A stretch of 35,948 bases of DNA from Mesorhizobium sp. (GCF_017306585.1 NZ_JAFKIC010000162.1:1-35948); one strand, 5' to 3'. Numbered from the stretch's first letter, positions 16,880-26,037 are shown. The notes: a model not told the origin generated them from the letters alone. A program made the numbers and translations.

Positions 16880-18040
16880 TCAGGTCGGATCTTCGCGATG
16901 CAGGTCGTGGATGGTGACGCCGTCGGCATTGGTCGGCAGCATCAGCCACTTCTTGTGGCGCAGCGTGCGCTCGGTGTCCTCGAGGCCCATTTCCCAGTGT
17001 TCGCGCATCGAGGTGCCTGAGAACTCATAGTCCTTGGCGTGACCCTCATAGCCTTTGTGCTGGTAGATCAGGTGGACAATGTTGACGACGCCGGCGTCGC
17101 AATAATCGGCGATCAGTTCCTGCTCGCCTTCCTTGAGCTGGTCCGGCGGCACCCGCTTCAGCGCGTCGAGCAGCTTCATCTTCAAGGCATGGATGCGCTG
17201 GAAATTGTCGGTGTTCTGGCGCGTGCGGGAGGAATACATGATGTCCTTGTGGCGCGACAGCACGTCGGCCATGCCGCGCGGCAGTACGCCGCGGGCGCTG
17301 AACAGGTCGACCTGGAACACCAGCGACGAGCGGTCCTCTTCCTGGTCGAGCAGGTATTGCAGTGGCGTGTTGGAGACGATGCCGCCGTCCCAGTAGTACT
17401 CGCCCTCGATGCGGATCGACGGGAAGGCAGGCGGCAGGGCGCCGCTGGCCATGATGTGCTCGGGTCCGATACGCACTTTCTCGGTGTCGAAATAGACGAA
17501 GTTGCCGGTCCGCACGTTGACCGCGCCGACGCTCAGCCGCTTCTTGCCGTCGTTGAGCACGTCGAAGTCGATCAGGCTCTCCAGCGTGTCCTTCAACTCG
17601 GCGGTGTCGTAGAAGCTGGTGGCGCCTTCGGCCCCGGAAAGCTGGAACCAGGGATTGGGATTGCGCGGCTTGAAGAAGCCGGGCTGGCCCATCGTCATCG
17701 TCATCAACGACGAGGTCTGGTTGCGGATATCGCGGTAGAGGTCGCCTTCCGGCGTGTAGGCCCAGATCTTGCGGCCCGAGATCGTCTGCCAGAACTGTTC
17801 CAGCCGCTGCAGGCGGCGGCTGGGTTCATTGCCGGCGATGATCGAGGCGTTGATGGCGCCGATCGAGACGCCGGACAGCCAGGTCGGCTCGCAACCGGCA
17901 TCGGCCAGCGCCTGGTAGACGCCGGCCTGATAGGCGCCGAGCGCGCCGCCGCCCTGGAACACCAGCGCGATGCGGTCGTACTGGGCCGAGATTTCCTCGA
18001 TGGTGGCGGCTGCTTCCTTGTTGCGGGTGCGTTCAAGCAC
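16880..18040 (-). CDS. Patatin-like phospholipase
   Basis: A 386-residue cytoplasmic or membrane-associated lipid acyl hydrolase of the patatin family. The oxyanion motif is GGGALG (30-35), the nucleophile elbow GVSIG with S59, and the catalytic Asp is D218 in WDGG. The C-terminal third resembles the extra domain (DUF3734-like) found on this bacterial subgroup. I prefer the GTG start at 18040, which has GGAG seven bases upstream and overlaps the decarboxylase stop by 8 bases. An ATG at 18100 would lie deep inside that gene. Association of a patatin gene with a 3-hydroxybutyrate dehydrogenase gene is known from the Legionella bdhA-patD operon, so a role in storage-lipid or PHB turnover is plausible. 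Confidence 0.92.
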   Translation of the reverse strand: MLERTRNKEAAATIEEISAQYDRIALVFQGGGALGAYQAGVYQALADAGCEPTWLSGVSIGAINASIIAGNEPSRRLQRLEQFWQTISGRKIWAYTPEGDLYRDIRNQTSSLMTMTMGQPGFFKPRNPNPWFQLSGAEGATSFYDTAELKDTLESLIDFDVLNDGKKRLSVGAVNVRTGNFVYFDTEKVRIGPEHIMASGALPPAFPSIRIEGEYYWDGGIVSNTPLQYLLDQEEDRSSLVFQVDLFSARGVLPRGMADVLSRHKDIMYSSRTRQNTDNFQRIHALKMKLLDALKRVPPDQLKEGEQELIADYCDAGVVNIVHLIYQHKGYEGHAKDYEFSGTSMREHWEMGLEDTERTLRHKKWLMLPTNADGVTIHDLHREDPT

Positions 18041-18821
18041 GAATTTTCTCCGGCATGTTTGTGCTGGCCGCGAGGCCGCTGCGCTGGTCGAGATAGTCAT
18101 GGACGACCTCGCCCAATCCGAGCGTCAGGTCGGCCTTGAAATGGACGGCGGATACGATGTCGAGCACCGGGAGTTTCGCCACGTCGGCCATGACGTGCGG
18201 CCGCAGGTCGAGGGCGGCGGGCGCCGTCCAGGCTTCCTTCAGCGTGATGTCGGTGAGGTAATAGCGCACCAGTTCGCAGATGCGCGGGCTGCCGTCGACA
18301 TGCGGGATGATCTTGATCAGGAAATTCGGCGCGGCCAGCGAGGCGAGCACGTGGTCGTGATCGGCCTCCCTGTGCTTGTAGCCCATCGTGCCGGTTGCAC
18401 AGAGAACGCTGCCATAGTGAAGGGTGCCGACGATCACCTCGCCCTCATGAACGATCTTCGGACTGGCGAGCTTCTTGGGGAAGCCCCACAATTCGCGGCC
18501 GCCGGCGATCGGCGCGTCGTCGTCGAGATACATCGAATGGACGAAGCCGCCGTGCTGGCCCTTGTAGCGCACCGGGATGACCTGCCCGGTCTCGGTATAG
18601 TCGCCGAAGCCCGTGGAGTCCGGCATGCGGATGAACTCGTACTTGACCAACGGCTCGTCGATTTCCAGCGGCGCCGGCACCACGGCTTCGAGCGCTTCGC
18701 GTGTCGTGCGGTAGGTGATGATGATGTATTCGCGGTCGAAGAAACGGTAGGGCCCGGGCGGGAAGGACGGGTTGGTGAGCGGCATGGCATAGGCGCGCTT
18801 CACGACATCGGCGATTTCCAT
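18033..18821 (-). CDS. adc: Acetoacetate decarboxylase
   Basis: A 262-residue enzyme that converts acetoacetate to acetone and CO2. The family signature [13 protein letters not shown] is present, with the Schiff-base lysine expected at K116. The conserved [16 protein letters not shown] precedes it. The ATG at 18821 has GAGGA at good spacing; residues upstream of it are not family-like. It is cotranscribed with the patatin gene and divergent from bdhA, whose product is acetoacetate, so the two enzymes act in sequence: 3-hydroxybutyrate to acetoacetate to acetone. Members of this superfamily can have other activities, so the substrate is likely but not certain. Confidence 0.9.
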   Translation of the reverse strand: MEIADVVKRAYAMPLTNPSFPPGPYRFFDREYIIITYRTTREALEAVVPAPLEIDEPLVKYEFIRMPDSTGFGDYTETGQVIPVRYKGQHGGFVHSMYLDDDAPIAGGRELWGFPKKLASPKIVHEGEVIVGTLHYGSVLCATGTMGYKHREADHDHVLASLAAPNFLIKIIPHVDGSPRICELVRYYLTDITLKEAWTAPAALDLRPHVMADVAKLPVLDIVSAVHFKADLTLGLGEVVHDYLDQRSGLAASTNMPEKIRA

Positions 18822-18885
18822 CCTCGTGTCCTCGTGATTTTGAAAAACGACCCTCGCGCGAATGCGCTGGCAAATATGTTGCACG

Positions 18886-18899
18886 GCACCATGACAATG
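18886..18899 (-). promoter_or_regulatory. Shared 14-base box upstream of adc
   Basis: Read on the minus strand this is CATTGTCATGGTGC. It matches the box upstream of bdhA at 13 of 14 positions, in the opposite orientation, and contains a TTGTCA -35-like core. It lies about 65 bases before the adc start. It is either a duplicated promoter element or a regulator site shared by the two divergent units. Confidence 0.45.
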
Positions 18900-18991
18900 C
18901 CGTGTCAGCCCAACGACCGGGGTTTTTGGACGGGCTCAAGGCCCGCCCGCGCCGTCATCTGGCTGTAATCGCGCCGACACATGGCTCTGTC

Positions 18992-19021
18992 ATTGTCATG
19001 TTGCGACGCACAATTATATGC
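18992..19021 (+). promoter_or_regulatory. Promoter of bdhA
   Basis: TTGTCA (18994-18999) and TATATG (19016-19021) are spaced by 16 bases, matching the -35 and -10 consensus at 5/6 and 4/6. Transcription would begin near 19028, leaving a leader of about 26 bases. The box CATTGTCATGTTGC (18992-19005) overlapping the -35 is mirrored upstream of adc. Confidence 0.6.
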
Positions 19022-19053
19022 TCCTGTTCCCTCCCACCTCTCGCGAGATCACC

Positions 19054-19842
19054 ATGGGTTCCCTGTCTTCGAAGAACGCCCTCGTCACCGGCTCGACCAG
19101 CGGTATCGGCCTGGCCATCGCCCGCGCCTTTGCCGCCGAAGGCGCCAACGTCACCATCAACGGCCTTGGCGATCCCGCGGCGATCGAACAGGAGCGCGCC
19201 GGCATCGAGAAGGATTTCGGCGTCAAGTGCCGCTACTCCGACGCGAACATGATGGACGGCGCGGCGGTCAGCGCCATGGTGCATGACGCCGAGGCGGCGT
19301 TCGGCAGCCTCGACATCCTGGTCAACAATGCCGGCATCCAGCACGTGGCGCCGATCGAGGAATTCCCCGACGACAAGTGGGAGGCCATCATCCGCATCAA
19401 CCTGCTTGCCGCCTTCTACGCCATCAAGGCCGTGGTGCCCGGCATGAAGAGCCGCAAATGGGGCCGCATCATCAACACCGCCTCGGCGCACGCGCTGGTC
19501 GCCTCGCCGTTCAAGTCGGCCTATGTCTCGGCCAAGCATGGCATTGCGGGCCTGACCAAGACGGTGGCGCTGGAAGTGGCGCAGGACGGCATCACCGTCA
19601 ATGCGATCGCGCCGGGCTATGTCTGGACGCCGCTGGTCGAAAAGCAGATCCCCGACACGATGAAGGCGCGCGGCATGACCGAGGAACAGGTCAAGCACGA
19701 CGTGCTGCTTGCTGCACAGCCGACTAAGGAATTCGTCACCGTCGAGGAACTTGCGGCGCTGACGCTGTTCCTGTGCTCGGACGCGGCCAAGCAGATCACC
19801 GGCACGACCCTGCCGATGGATGGTGGCTGGACCGCGCAGTAA
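19054..19842 (+). CDS. bdhA: D-3-hydroxybutyrate dehydrogenase
   Basis: A 262-residue short-chain dehydrogenase that interconverts D-3-hydroxybutyrate and acetoacetate with NAD, a step in polyhydroxybutyrate breakdown. The cofactor motif is TGSTSGIG (12-19), with NNAG at 91-94 and catalytic S144, Y157 and K161. Residues that bind the substrate carboxylate in characterised enzymes (Gln94, His144, Lys152, Gln196 in Pseudomonas fragi) appear here at Q96, H146, K154 and Q198. That makes the assignment specific rather than generic. The ATG at 19054 is favoured by GAGA and by the predicted promoter; a TTG-type upstream extension to 19018 overlaps the -10 box. Confidence 0.95.
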   Translation: MGSLSSKNALVTGSTSGIGLAIARAFAAEGANVTINGLGDPAAIEQERAGIEKDFGVKCRYSDANMMDGAAVSAMVHDAEAAFGSLDILVNNAGIQHVAPIEEFPDDKWEAIIRINLLAAFYAIKAVVPGMKSRKWGRIINTASAHALVASPFKSAYVSAKHGIAGLTKTVALEVAQDGITVNAIAPGYVWTPLVEKQIPDTMKARGMTEEQVKHDVLLAAQPTKEFVTVEELAALTLFLCSDAAKQITGTTLPMDGGWTAQ

Positions 19843-20089
19843 GGCAGCCATCAAGGCCGTTTCGGGCTACAGGCCATCGCCCCGTAAAAATGCTTTCCCT
19901 ATCGCCGCCGGATCATTGTATCGTGGCGGCGGCAGTGGAGAAATCGGGAGGTTCTCCGTTGCCGCTCGCCGCGTCCTGGACCGGCGGACGATAAAGGGGA
20001 GAGGGAGGAATTTTCCCTGCAAGCCGTCATCAAGCCGTTACCTAGACCTCCTATTTCGAGCCTCGGAACACCATAGCTGCGCCCGTCGA

Positions 20090-20103
20090 TGCACAGCTGT
20101 GCA
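20090..20103. promoter_or_regulatory. Palindrome at the start of the phosphodiester importer operon
   Basis: TGCACAGCTGTGCA is a perfect 14-base palindrome ending 11 bases before the ATPase start and just in front of its AGGG ribosome site. It could be an operator for the LacI regulator encoded in the same operon. The remaining bases between bdhA and this operon (19843-20089) hold a loose CGCCGCC/GGCGGCG inverted repeat and no gene. Confidence 0.4.
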
Positions 20104-20114
20104 AAGGGTTGAAG

Positions 20115-21272
20115 ATGACGAAAGAAAACTTCCTCGAACTTGCCGAAATCAGCGCCGGGTACGGTGCGTCGCGGGTTCTCGACGGAATAGAGCTGACCAT
20201 CGCCAAGGGCGAGTTCGTGGCGCTGCTTGGCGCCTCCGGCTGCGGCAAGACCACGTTGCTGCGGGCGATAGCCGGCTTCGTTTCGCCGAGCGCCGGTTCG
20301 ATCAGGGTCGCCGGCCGCGATGTCACCCGACTGCCTCCCGACAAGCGCGGCATGGCGCTGGTTTTCCAGTCCTACGCGCTGTGGCCGCATATGACGGTGG
20401 CGCAGAACATCGGCTACGGGCTGAAGCTCAAACGGCACCCGCGCGCCGAAATCGCGCGGCGCGTCGGCGAGATGGAAAAGCTGCTCGGGCTCGACGGGCT
20501 CGGCGACCGCAAGCCGGCACAGCTTTCAGGCGGCCAGCGCCAGCGCGTGGCGCTTGGCCGGGCGCTGGCGATCGATCCGGAAATCCTGCTGCTGGACGAG
20601 CCGCTGTCCAATCTCGACGCGCGCATAAGGCTGACCGTGCGCCATGAAATCCGCGCCTTGCAGAAGCGGCTCGGCATCACCGCGGTGCACGTCACGCATG
20701 ATCGCGAGGAAGCCATGGTGATGGCCGACCGCATCGTCATTCTCGACGCCGGGCGTATCGCGCAACAGGGAACGCCCGAGGCGGTCTACAACCGACCGGC
20801 CTCCGCCTTCGTCGCCGCCTTCATGGGGGCGGAGAACCGGGTGGAGCTCTGGGGCCAGCCCTCTTCAGGCCGTTTCGAGATCGAGAGCGGCCCGGCGAAT
20901 GCCGTCTGCACGGTGCCGCTGGATGGCCGCCCGCTGGCGCGCGGCTTCGTCGAGGCGCGCTTTCGCGCCGAAGCCGCGCAGCTTCTGGCCGGCACCGCTA
21001 GGGATGCCGCGCCTGCGGGAACGCTGGAACTCTCCGGCCGCGTCGAAAGCGTCAGTTATCCCGGCGGCCTCTGGCGCCATGCGGTCAGGGTCGGCGACGA
21101 CGTGGTGCTGGTCGATGCCGGCATGGCTTTCGCCGCCGGCGACGCGGTCAAGATCCGCATCCCCTCGGACGTTCTCTTCCTCTTCAACGCGCCGGCGGCT
21201 TCGTCGCCCGCGCCCATCCGTTCCCGGCCGGGCGGCGAGAAAAGCCGCTCCCTGGAAGCATCCGAAGCTTGA
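20115..21272 (+). CDS. ABC importer ATPase (spermidine/iron/phosphonate-type family)
   Basis: A 385-residue ATP-binding subunit. Walker A is GASGCGKTT (39-47), the signature LSGGQ (137-141) and Walker B ILLLDEP with D161 and E162, followed by VTHDREEAM. A C-terminal TOBE domain runs from about residue 290. The ATG at 20115 has AGGG upstream; a TTG two codons earlier is the alternative. It is the first gene of a six-gene unit (ATPase, binding protein, two permeases, LacI regulator, phosphodiesterase). The partner permeases are of the ThiP/PotB type rather than the classic sugar type. Confidence 0.95.
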   Translation: MTKENFLELAEISAGYGASRVLDGIELTIAKGEFVALLGASGCGKTTLLRAIAGFVSPSAGSIRVAGRDVTRLPPDKRGMALVFQSYALWPHMTVAQNIGYGLKLKRHPRAEIARRVGEMEKLLGLDGLGDRKPAQLSGGQRQRVALGRALAIDPEILLLDEPLSNLDARIRLTVRHEIRALQKRLGITAVHVTHDREEAMVMADRIVILDAGRIAQQGTPEAVYNRPASAFVAAFMGAENRVELWGQPSSGRFEIESGPANAVCTVPLDGRPLARGFVEARFRAEAAQLLAGTARDAAPAGTLELSGRVESVSYPGGLWRHAVRVGDDVVLVDAGMAFAAGDAVKIRIPSDVLFLFNAPAASSPAPIRSRPGGEKSRSLEASEA

Positions 21273-21302
21273 ACCCTCTTCATCCAAACTGGAGATTTTC
21301 CC

Positions 21303-22439
21303 GTGAAGACAATCCTGCAAGCCGCACTGGCGATCGGCCTGGTGGCGTCGCCCGCCACAGCAGCCGAACTGACCGTTCTCACCGCCGGCGACCAGAACAT
21401 GGTCGACTACATCAACGACTATCTCGGGCCGCTGTTCGAGAAGGAAAATCCTGGCAATACGGTGCGCGTTGTCGGCACCGGCCCCGGCGATGCCGGCTCG
21501 CAGAAAATCACCGAGCGCTTCAAGGCGCAGGCGGATGCCGGCTCGCAGAAATGGGACACCGACGTCGCCGTCGTGCATGAAAAGTTCGCCGGTCCGATGG
21601 TCACCGCCGGCTATCTCGAAGCCTATCGGCCGAAGATCGACACCGGCAAGATGGTGACGCGCGCCAATGCCGACATGGCGCTGGGCTCCAATGTCAGCGG
21701 ATATGTCATGCCGATGTTCAACAGCCAGACCGCGATCGCCTACAATCCGGCGATGGTTCCCAATCCGCCGAAGAGCTATGACGAACTCGTCGCCTGGGCC
21801 AAGGAACACCCCAAGCAGTTCGGCTATAACGGCATCAAGGGCGGCGCCTCCGGTGTCAGCTTCGTCATGGGCTGGATCTACGCTTATGGCGAAGGCGACG
21901 CCAAGAAGCTGATGAACGGTCCGTTCGACGAGGCCGAGACCAAGAAGTGGGACAAGGCCTTCGCCGGCCTGAAGGAATTCACGGCCAACGCCACGCTGAC
22001 CCCCGGCAATGCCGGCACGCTCGACATGCTGTCGCGCGGCGAGATCGCCATGGGGCCGGTCTGGGTCGACATGTTCTATTCCTGGCAGGCTGACGGGCGG
22101 CTCCCGCCCGAGCTCAAGCTGGTGCTGCCGGCGCCCGGCATGCCTGGCCAGCCGATGCATTATGTGATCCCGGCCAAGAGCCCGAACGAGGCGCTGGCCG
22201 AGAAGTTCGTGGCGCTGGCGACCAGCCCGCAGGTACAGGCCGAGGGCATCGTCAAGAAGTTCAACTGGTATCCGGGCATCGACGCCGAGTTCGTCAAGCC
22301 GAAGCTCGACGAGGCGACCTGGAACAAGCTGTTCGTCGATATCTCGCCGGAGGATCTGGCGAAATACGGCAAGCCCTTCCCGATTGCCCCCTACAACAAT
22401 GCGATCCTGGAAGCCTATGAGCGCCAGACCGCGAATTGA
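21303..22439 (+). CDS. Periplasmic solute-binding protein (family 1)
   Basis: A 378-residue binding protein with a signal peptide (about residues 1-20, ending ATA before AEL). The mature N-terminus has LTVLTAGDQNMVDYINDYLG. Later come the hinge phrase MPMFNSQTAIAYNPAMV and KSYDELVAWAKEHP. It starts at GTG 21303, preceded by GGAG at 8 bases. The family transports polyamines, iron, thiamine, phosphonates and glycerol-phosphate compounds, so the fold alone does not give the ligand. Linkage to a phosphodiesterase in the same operon suggests a phosphodiester or polyol phosphate. Confidence 0.93.
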   Translation: MKTILQAALAIGLVASPATAAELTVLTAGDQNMVDYINDYLGPLFEKENPGNTVRVVGTGPGDAGSQKITERFKAQADAGSQKWDTDVAVVHEKFAGPMVTAGYLEAYRPKIDTGKMVTRANADMALGSNVSGYVMPMFNSQTAIAYNPAMVPNPPKSYDELVAWAKEHPKQFGYNGIKGGASGVSFVMGWIYAYGEGDAKKLMNGPFDEAETKKWDKAFAGLKEFTANATLTPGNAGTLDMLSRGEIAMGPVWVDMFYSWQADGRLPPELKLVLPAPGMPGQPMHYVIPAKSPNEALAEKFVALATSPQVQAEGIVKKFNWYPGIDAEFVKPKLDEATWNKLFVDISPEDLAKYGKPFPIAPYNNAILEAYERQTAN

Positions 22440-22463
22440 GCGCCTGGGCTGAATGCTGAACCC

Positions 22464-22490
22464 GGACCGCCCGGCTACGCCGGGCGGTCC
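22464..22490 (+). terminator. Hairpin between binding-protein and permease genes
   Basis: A perfect 11-bp stem (GGACCGCCCGG and CCGGGCGGTCC) with a 5-base loop CTACG, 24 bases after the binding-protein stop. No T-run follows. Like the hairpin at 12046-12070 it probably protects the binding-protein message and lowers permease expression. Confidence 0.55.
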
Positions 22491-22522
22491 ACGCCCGTCC
22501 GTTTTCAAGCGAAGGACCAAAG

Positions 22523-23344
22523 ATGTCGAAACGGCTTCTCGGCCTGCTGCTCGTGCTGCCCGCGCTGGCGGTGATCGTGCTCTTGTTCATCGTACCGCTC
22601 GCCGCGTCTGTTGTCGGCGCGTTCGAGGTTGAAGGCGGTTTTGGCACGGGAAACTTCATCAAGTCGTTCGAACTCTACCGCGCCGATACGGTCTTCACCG
22701 TGCTCATCGTCAGCCTGTCGACGCTGCTCATCGGTCTGTTTTCGATCGCCATCGGCGGCTATCTGACGCTGGGTGAGAATCCGCGCGCGGTGGCGATCCT
22801 GCGCTGGCTCTACCGCTGGCCGATGTTCATCCCCTTCATCGTCGTGGGCCAGATCCTGCGTACCTTCCTCGCCAAGAACGGCCTGATGAACAATCTGCTG
22901 ATCGGCGCCGGCGTCATCACGCCGATGCAGGCGACCGCCTTTCTCGACTGGCGCGGCATCGTCATCGCCTTCGTCTGGAAACAGGTGCCCTTCGTCGCCC
23001 TGCTGGTCGCCGGCGCCATGGCGTCGATCGATCGCGGCACCATCGAAGCCGCTCGCAATCTCGGCGCCTCGCGGCTGCGCATCCTGATCGAGATTGTCGT
23101 GCCGCAGGTCGCCACCACGCTCTTGGTCGGCCTTATCCTGTCTTTCGTGACGATGATGTCGGTGCTGTCGGTGCCGCTGATGATCAACGCGCAGTCGCCG
23201 ACCATGCTGACCGCCGACATCGCTTTCCGCATCAACGCCTATGGCGACTACGGCGTCGCCAACGCGCTCGGGCTGATCTCGCTGGTCATCACGTCGGGTG
23301 TCGCCTGGATCTACCTGCGCCACACGATGAAGGAGCGCGCATGA
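22523..23344 (+). CDS. ABC importer permease 1
   Basis: A 273-residue inner-membrane permease with about six helices, starting with LLGLLLVLPALAVIVLLFIV. The EAA loop IDRGTIEAARNLGASRLRIL is clear. AAGGA lies six bases before the ATG. Its stop overlaps the start of the next permease (ATGA). Together they form the membrane channel served by the ATPase at 20115. Confidence 0.94.
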   Translation: MSKRLLGLLLVLPALAVIVLLFIVPLAASVVGAFEVEGGFGTGNFIKSFELYRADTVFTVLIVSLSTLLIGLFSIAIGGYLTLGENPRAVAILRWLYRWPMFIPFIVVGQILRTFLAKNGLMNNLLIGAGVITPMQATAFLDWRGIVIAFVWKQVPFVALLVAGAMASIDRGTIEAARNLGASRLRILIEIVVPQVATTLLVGLILSFVTMMSVLSVPLMINAQSPTMLTADIAFRINAYGDYGVANALGLISLVITSGVAWIYLRHTMKERA

Positions 23345-24180
23345 GCATCGCGACACTCTCCGTGCGGCGGAAACTGGGGGTCGACCTGTGGTGGCTGCCC
23401 AGGGCCGCCATCCTCGGCCTGCTCGCCTTCATCATCTTCGGCCCGCTTCTCAACCTGTTGCTGTGGACGGTGGCGGAGCGCTGGTACTTTCCCCATGTGC
23501 TGCCGCTCGATTATGGCTTCAGCGTCTGGACGCGGGTGTTCTCGCCGCGCGGCAATGCGATGGATTCGCTGCAGAACAGCATTCTGGTAGCGGTGCTGAC
23601 GGTGATCGTCTCGCTGGCGCTCGCCATACCGGCGGGTTACGCGCTGGCGCGGCTGAAGCTGCCATTGCGCAGCCTGATCCTGCTCGCCTTCCTGATCCCG
23701 CAGGCGTTTCCGAACCTGCCCGTCTATGTCAACATCGCGCGCCTGTTCTACCAGATCGGTCTCAACGGCACGATCACCGGCGTGGTGCTGGTGCATGCCG
23801 TGCATGGCCTGGTCTATGCGGTGTGGATCGCGACGGCCGCCTTTTCCGCCGTCGATCCCGAACTCGAGCAGGCGGCCCGCTCGATTGGCGCCGGTCCATT
23901 GCGCGCCTTTCGCGACGTGACCTTGCCGCTCGCCATGCCAGGCCTGATGGCCAGCGCGATCTTCGTCTTCCTGGAGTCGCTCGATGAGTTCACCGGCAGC
24001 TATTTCGTCGGTGCGCCGGATGTGAACATGCTGCCGCTGCTGCTCTACTCGGCGGGCGCCGGCGGCAACTACCAGATCGCCTCGATAACCGCACTTCTGT
24101 TGCTCATCCCGTCGATCGGCTTCATGCTGATCGTCGAGCGATTCCTGAAGGCCGATGTCTTGTCGCGGGTTGGCCATTGA
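23341..24180 (+). CDS. ABC importer permease 2
   Basis: A 279-residue inner-membrane permease, the partner of the preceding gene. Six helices are predicted, with the EAA loop VDPELEQAARSIGAGPLRAF followed by RDVTLPLAMPG. The start overlaps the stop of permease 1. Its 3' end may overlap the LacI gene by 26 bases if that gene uses its upstream ATG. Confidence 0.94.
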   Translation: MSIATLSVRRKLGVDLWWLPRAAILGLLAFIIFGPLLNLLLWTVAERWYFPHVLPLDYGFSVWTRVFSPRGNAMDSLQNSILVAVLTVIVSLALAIPAGYALARLKLPLRSLILLAFLIPQAFPNLPVYVNIARLFYQIGLNGTITGVVLVHAVHGLVYAVWIATAAFSAVDPELEQAARSIGAGPLRAFRDVTLPLAMPGLMASAIFVFLESLDEFTGSYFVGAPDVNMLPLLLYSAGAGGNYQIASITALLLLIPSIGFMLIVERFLKADVLSRVGH

Positions 24181-24199
24181 ACAGCATGAGCATCCACAG

Positions 24200-25243
24200 A
24201 TGACCGCAGACAGGAATTCAGGCGACAAGACCCCGGACAAGATTCGCTCGGTCAGCGCGCTGCATGTCGCGCGCCAGGCCGGGGTGTCGCGCTCGGCGGT
24301 GTCGCGTGCCTTCACGCCCGGCGCCAGCGTTGCCACAGAGACGCGCGAGAAGATCATGCGCGCGGCCGAGGAACTCGGCTACCAGGTCAACGATCTGGCG
24401 CGCGGGCTGCTCGCCAACCAGAGCCGGCTGGTCGGATTGGTGGTGACCAAGCCGGAAGTGGGCTTCCGCGCCCATCTGGCGGCGGCGCTCACCAAGGCGC
24501 TGATCCATCGTGGCAATGTTCCCGTGCTGATCAACACCGGCCAGACCGAACAGGAGCTGATCGCGGCCCAGAAGACGCTGCTTGGCCATCGCGCCGAGGC
24601 GACGATCATCCTGTCCGGCTCGCCGCCATCGTCTTTCTTCGAACTGGCGCGCCGCAACGGCCAGCCGCTGGTGGTCATCGGCCGGTCCGAACCCGAGGCC
24701 GACCACATCCAGACCGACGGCGCCGCCGCGGCGAAACTCGCCGCGTCGCATTTCGTCGCGCACGGCATGACCAGGCTCGGCCTGGCCGGATCGCTGTCGG
24801 GCACGCCGACGATCACCGAGCGCGAGGATGCCTTCTGTGCCGAGGCAAAGCGTCTCGGCGCGGAGGTCGCGGTCGTGCGCGGCAACGATACGGATTATGC
24901 CGGCGGGTTGCAGGCGGGCCGGTTGCTGATCGATCGTTCAGACAGGCCGCAGGCAATCTTCTGCGTCAACGACCTCATCGCCTTCGGCGTCATGGATCAT
25001 GCCCGCCAGGCCGGTCTTGCGATACCGGAAGACCTGTCGGTGATCGGCTTCGACGATGTTCCCGAAGCCGGCTGGCTCGCCTACCGGCTGACCACTTTCC
25101 GTCAGGATCCTGAGTTGATGGCCGCCAAGGCCGTCGAACTGCTCGACCTTCGGCAACGGCAGCCGGATCTGGCCCCCATCCGCGAGCGCTTCAACGTGCC
25201 GCTGGTCGTGCGCGGCAGTTTCGTGCCGCATCACGCGGAATGA
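24200..25243 (+). CDS. LacI-family transcriptional regulator
   Basis: A 347-residue regulator. The N-terminal LacI helix-turn-helix is VSALHVARQAGVSRSAVSRA, then TREKIMRAAEELGYQVN; the rest is a periplasmic-binding-protein-like effector domain ending IPEDLSVIGFDDVPEAGWL. The start is uncertain. ATG 24200 is the closest to the domain, while ATG 24155 lies inside the permease gene and has AAGG in front; neither has a strong ribosome site. Encoded within the importer operon, it most likely controls it in response to the imported compound. The palindrome at 20090-20103 is a candidate operator. Confidence 0.92.
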   Translation: MTADRNSGDKTPDKIRSVSALHVARQAGVSRSAVSRAFTPGASVATETREKIMRAAEELGYQVNDLARGLLANQSRLVGLVVTKPEVGFRAHLAAALTKALIHRGNVPVLINTGQTEQELIAAQKTLLGHRAEATIILSGSPPSSFFELARRNGQPLVVIGRSEPEADHIQTDGAAAAKLAASHFVAHGMTRLGLAGSLSGTPTITEREDAFCAEAKRLGAEVAVVRGNDTDYAGGLQAGRLLIDRSDRPQAIFCVNDLIAFGVMDHARQAGLAIPEDLSVIGFDDVPEAGWLAYRLTTFRQDPELMAAKAVELLDLRQRQPDLAPIRERFNVPLVVRGSFVPHHAE

Positions 25244-25281
25244 CCTTCCTTCCGAAATCCTCGAATCGCAGGCCTTTGCCC

Positions 25282-26037
25282 ATGAAAATCATCCAGCTCT
25301 CCGACCCGCATCTGATGGCGCCAGGTGGCCTTCTGTATGGCTCCGACCCGCTTGCCAGGCTCGATGCATGTCTCGCGGACATCAGCAGGAACCATGCCGA
25401 TGCCGATCTGGTGGTTGTATCGGGAGACCTGACCAATGATGGCGAGCGCGCCGCCTACGCCGCGTTGCGGGACAGGCTCGGAAAATTCGCCCCGCCTTGC
25501 CGGTTGATGCTCGGCAACCATGACGACCGGGCGCTTTTCCTCGATATGTTTCCGGATGCTCCGGCCGATCGCGGGTTTGTCCAGAGCGTTTTCGACGGCG
25601 CCGATGGACGCCTGATCCTGCTCGACACGCTGGACAGCGGGCATGTCGAGGGCAGGTTGTGCCAGTCGCGGCTCGGCTGGCTCGACGAACGGCTGCGGGA
25701 GGCGCGCGACCGGCCGGTCTTCCTTTTCATGCACCACCCGCCGTTTCGCATACACATGCCGGTGCTCGATGAAGTCAGGCTCGCAGATGCCGATGCCTTG
25801 CATGAGGTTCTGTCGCGCCACGGCAATGTCCGCCACATCTTCGCCGGCCATGTCCATCGGCTGATCGCCGGCAGCTGGCGCGGCATACCGGTCAGCACGC
25901 TGCGCAGCACCAATCACCAGACCGGGCTCGATTTTTCAGACAGCTGGCAGCTGGGCCACGAGCCGCCCGCCTATGCCGTCATCTTCATCGATGCGGATGG
26001 CGTGATCGTGCATTTCCACGATTTTCCCGTGGGATAA
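25282..26037 (+). CDS. Metallophosphodiesterase, GpdQ/CpdA class
   Basis: A 251-residue calcineurin-like phosphoesterase with a two-metal centre. All ligand motifs are present: D8 and H10 (SDPH), D49 (SGDLTNDG), N79 and H80 (GNHD), H151/H152 (FMHHPP), and H190 and H192 (GHVH). The class includes Enterobacter GpdQ, which hydrolyses glycerophosphodiesters, and CpdA, which hydrolyses 3',5'-cAMP. Context with an ABC importer and no adjacent signalling gene favours the catabolic, GpdQ-like role. I use ATG 25282, where the family homology begins. ATG 25240 overlaps the LacI stop (ATGA) and would add 14 residues; it may be the true coupled start. Confidence 0.88.
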   Translation: MKIIQLSDPHLMAPGGLLYGSDPLARLDACLADISRNHADADLVVVSGDLTNDGERAAYAALRDRLGKFAPPCRLMLGNHDDRALFLDMFPDAPADRGFVQSVFDGADGRLILLDTLDSGHVEGRLCQSRLGWLDERLREARDRPVFLFMHHPPFRIHMPVLDEVRLADADALHEVLSRHGNVRHIFAGHVHRLIAGSWRGIPVSTLRSTNHQTGLDFSDSWQLGHEPPAYAVIFIDADGVIVHFHDFPVG

